A stretch of 64,000 bases of DNA from Tribonema minus (lineage: Eukaryota > Sar > Xanthophyceae > Tribonematales > Tribonemataceae), in the NCBI GenBank assembly GCA_017506865.1, contig JAFCMP010000556.1, positions 310,001-374,000 on the forward strand, written 5' to 3'. The position numbers and the translations under genes were made by a program. The notes beneath the pieces were generated by a model. The model did no database searches. It saw nothing but the letters and a program-made list of their open reading frames with translations, and was not told the DNA's origin. Shown piece after piece: positions 63,947 through 64,000 of this stretch (positions are counted from its first letter, which is position 1; every line of letters starts with the position of its first letter).

Positions 63947-64000
63947 CTGCGATGAAACAGGGTGAGTGTTGGGATAAGAACGGGCATGAAAGCGTAGGAG

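Overview
This window is nuclear DNA from a eukaryote, not from a bacterium or virus. Genes are split by GT-AG introns of about 0.7-2.9 kb. GC-rich coding exons sit in long non-coding stretches with microsatellites and homopolymer G/C tracts, and short interstitial TTAGGG/CCCTAA tracts recur throughout. The best lineage clue is the gene at 3468-6012. Its product starts with a signal peptide followed by an ASAF-type motif and a transit-peptide-like stretch, the bipartite plastid targeting signal of algae with secondary red plastids (haptophytes, cryptophytes, diatoms, pelagophytes). A haptophyte or a similar alga is my inference; no marker gene settles it.

Layout, left to right. 1-1147: tandem repeats and a possible last exon of a + strand gene that begins outside the window. 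3468-6012 (+): small plastid-targeted coiled-coil protein, two exons. 8485-8732 (-): small membrane/coiled-coil protein exon. 10100-10531: two inverted copies of one gene fragment. 13203-16211 (+): paired-CBS-domain protein like plant CBSX3. 19298-27097 (+): six-exon secreted protein of the iron-siderophore/B12 substrate-binding fold with a hydrophobic C-terminal tail. 29600-32062 (+): 820-residue pogo/Tigger/CENP-B-like protein with a ruined DDE triad. 35409-35584 (-): acidic exon. 35805-42064 (+): J-domain membrane protein, four exons. 45880-54092 (-): secreted-type cysteine-rich modular protein, six exons seen. 55659-57415 (+): multi-pass membrane protein with a one-unit (GC)n frameshift. 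61053-63946 (-): last two exons of an unrecognised gene.

The outstanding feature is how the exons are surrounded. Nearly every exon of the multi-exon genes is flanked by tandem, truncated, decaying copies of its own edge. Copies of the exon's 5' end, often with the acceptor AG, lie on the upstream side. Copies of the exon's 3' end, with the donor GT, lie on the downstream side. The only complete copy is the innermost one. The same happens past stop codons at the ends of at least four genes. I call these exon-edge echoes; by eye there are roughly 80. They account for much of the intron length, look like repeated tandem duplication across exon borders, and lay out many potential decoy splice sites.

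The genes do not form an obvious pathway. The substrate-binding protein and the cysteine-rich protein look extracellular, the CBS and J-domain proteins look organellar or membrane-associated, and the CENP-B-like protein looks like an old transposase. No tRNA, rRNA or CRISPR array was recognised. All exon borders were placed by reading frame, phase and GT-AG signals only.
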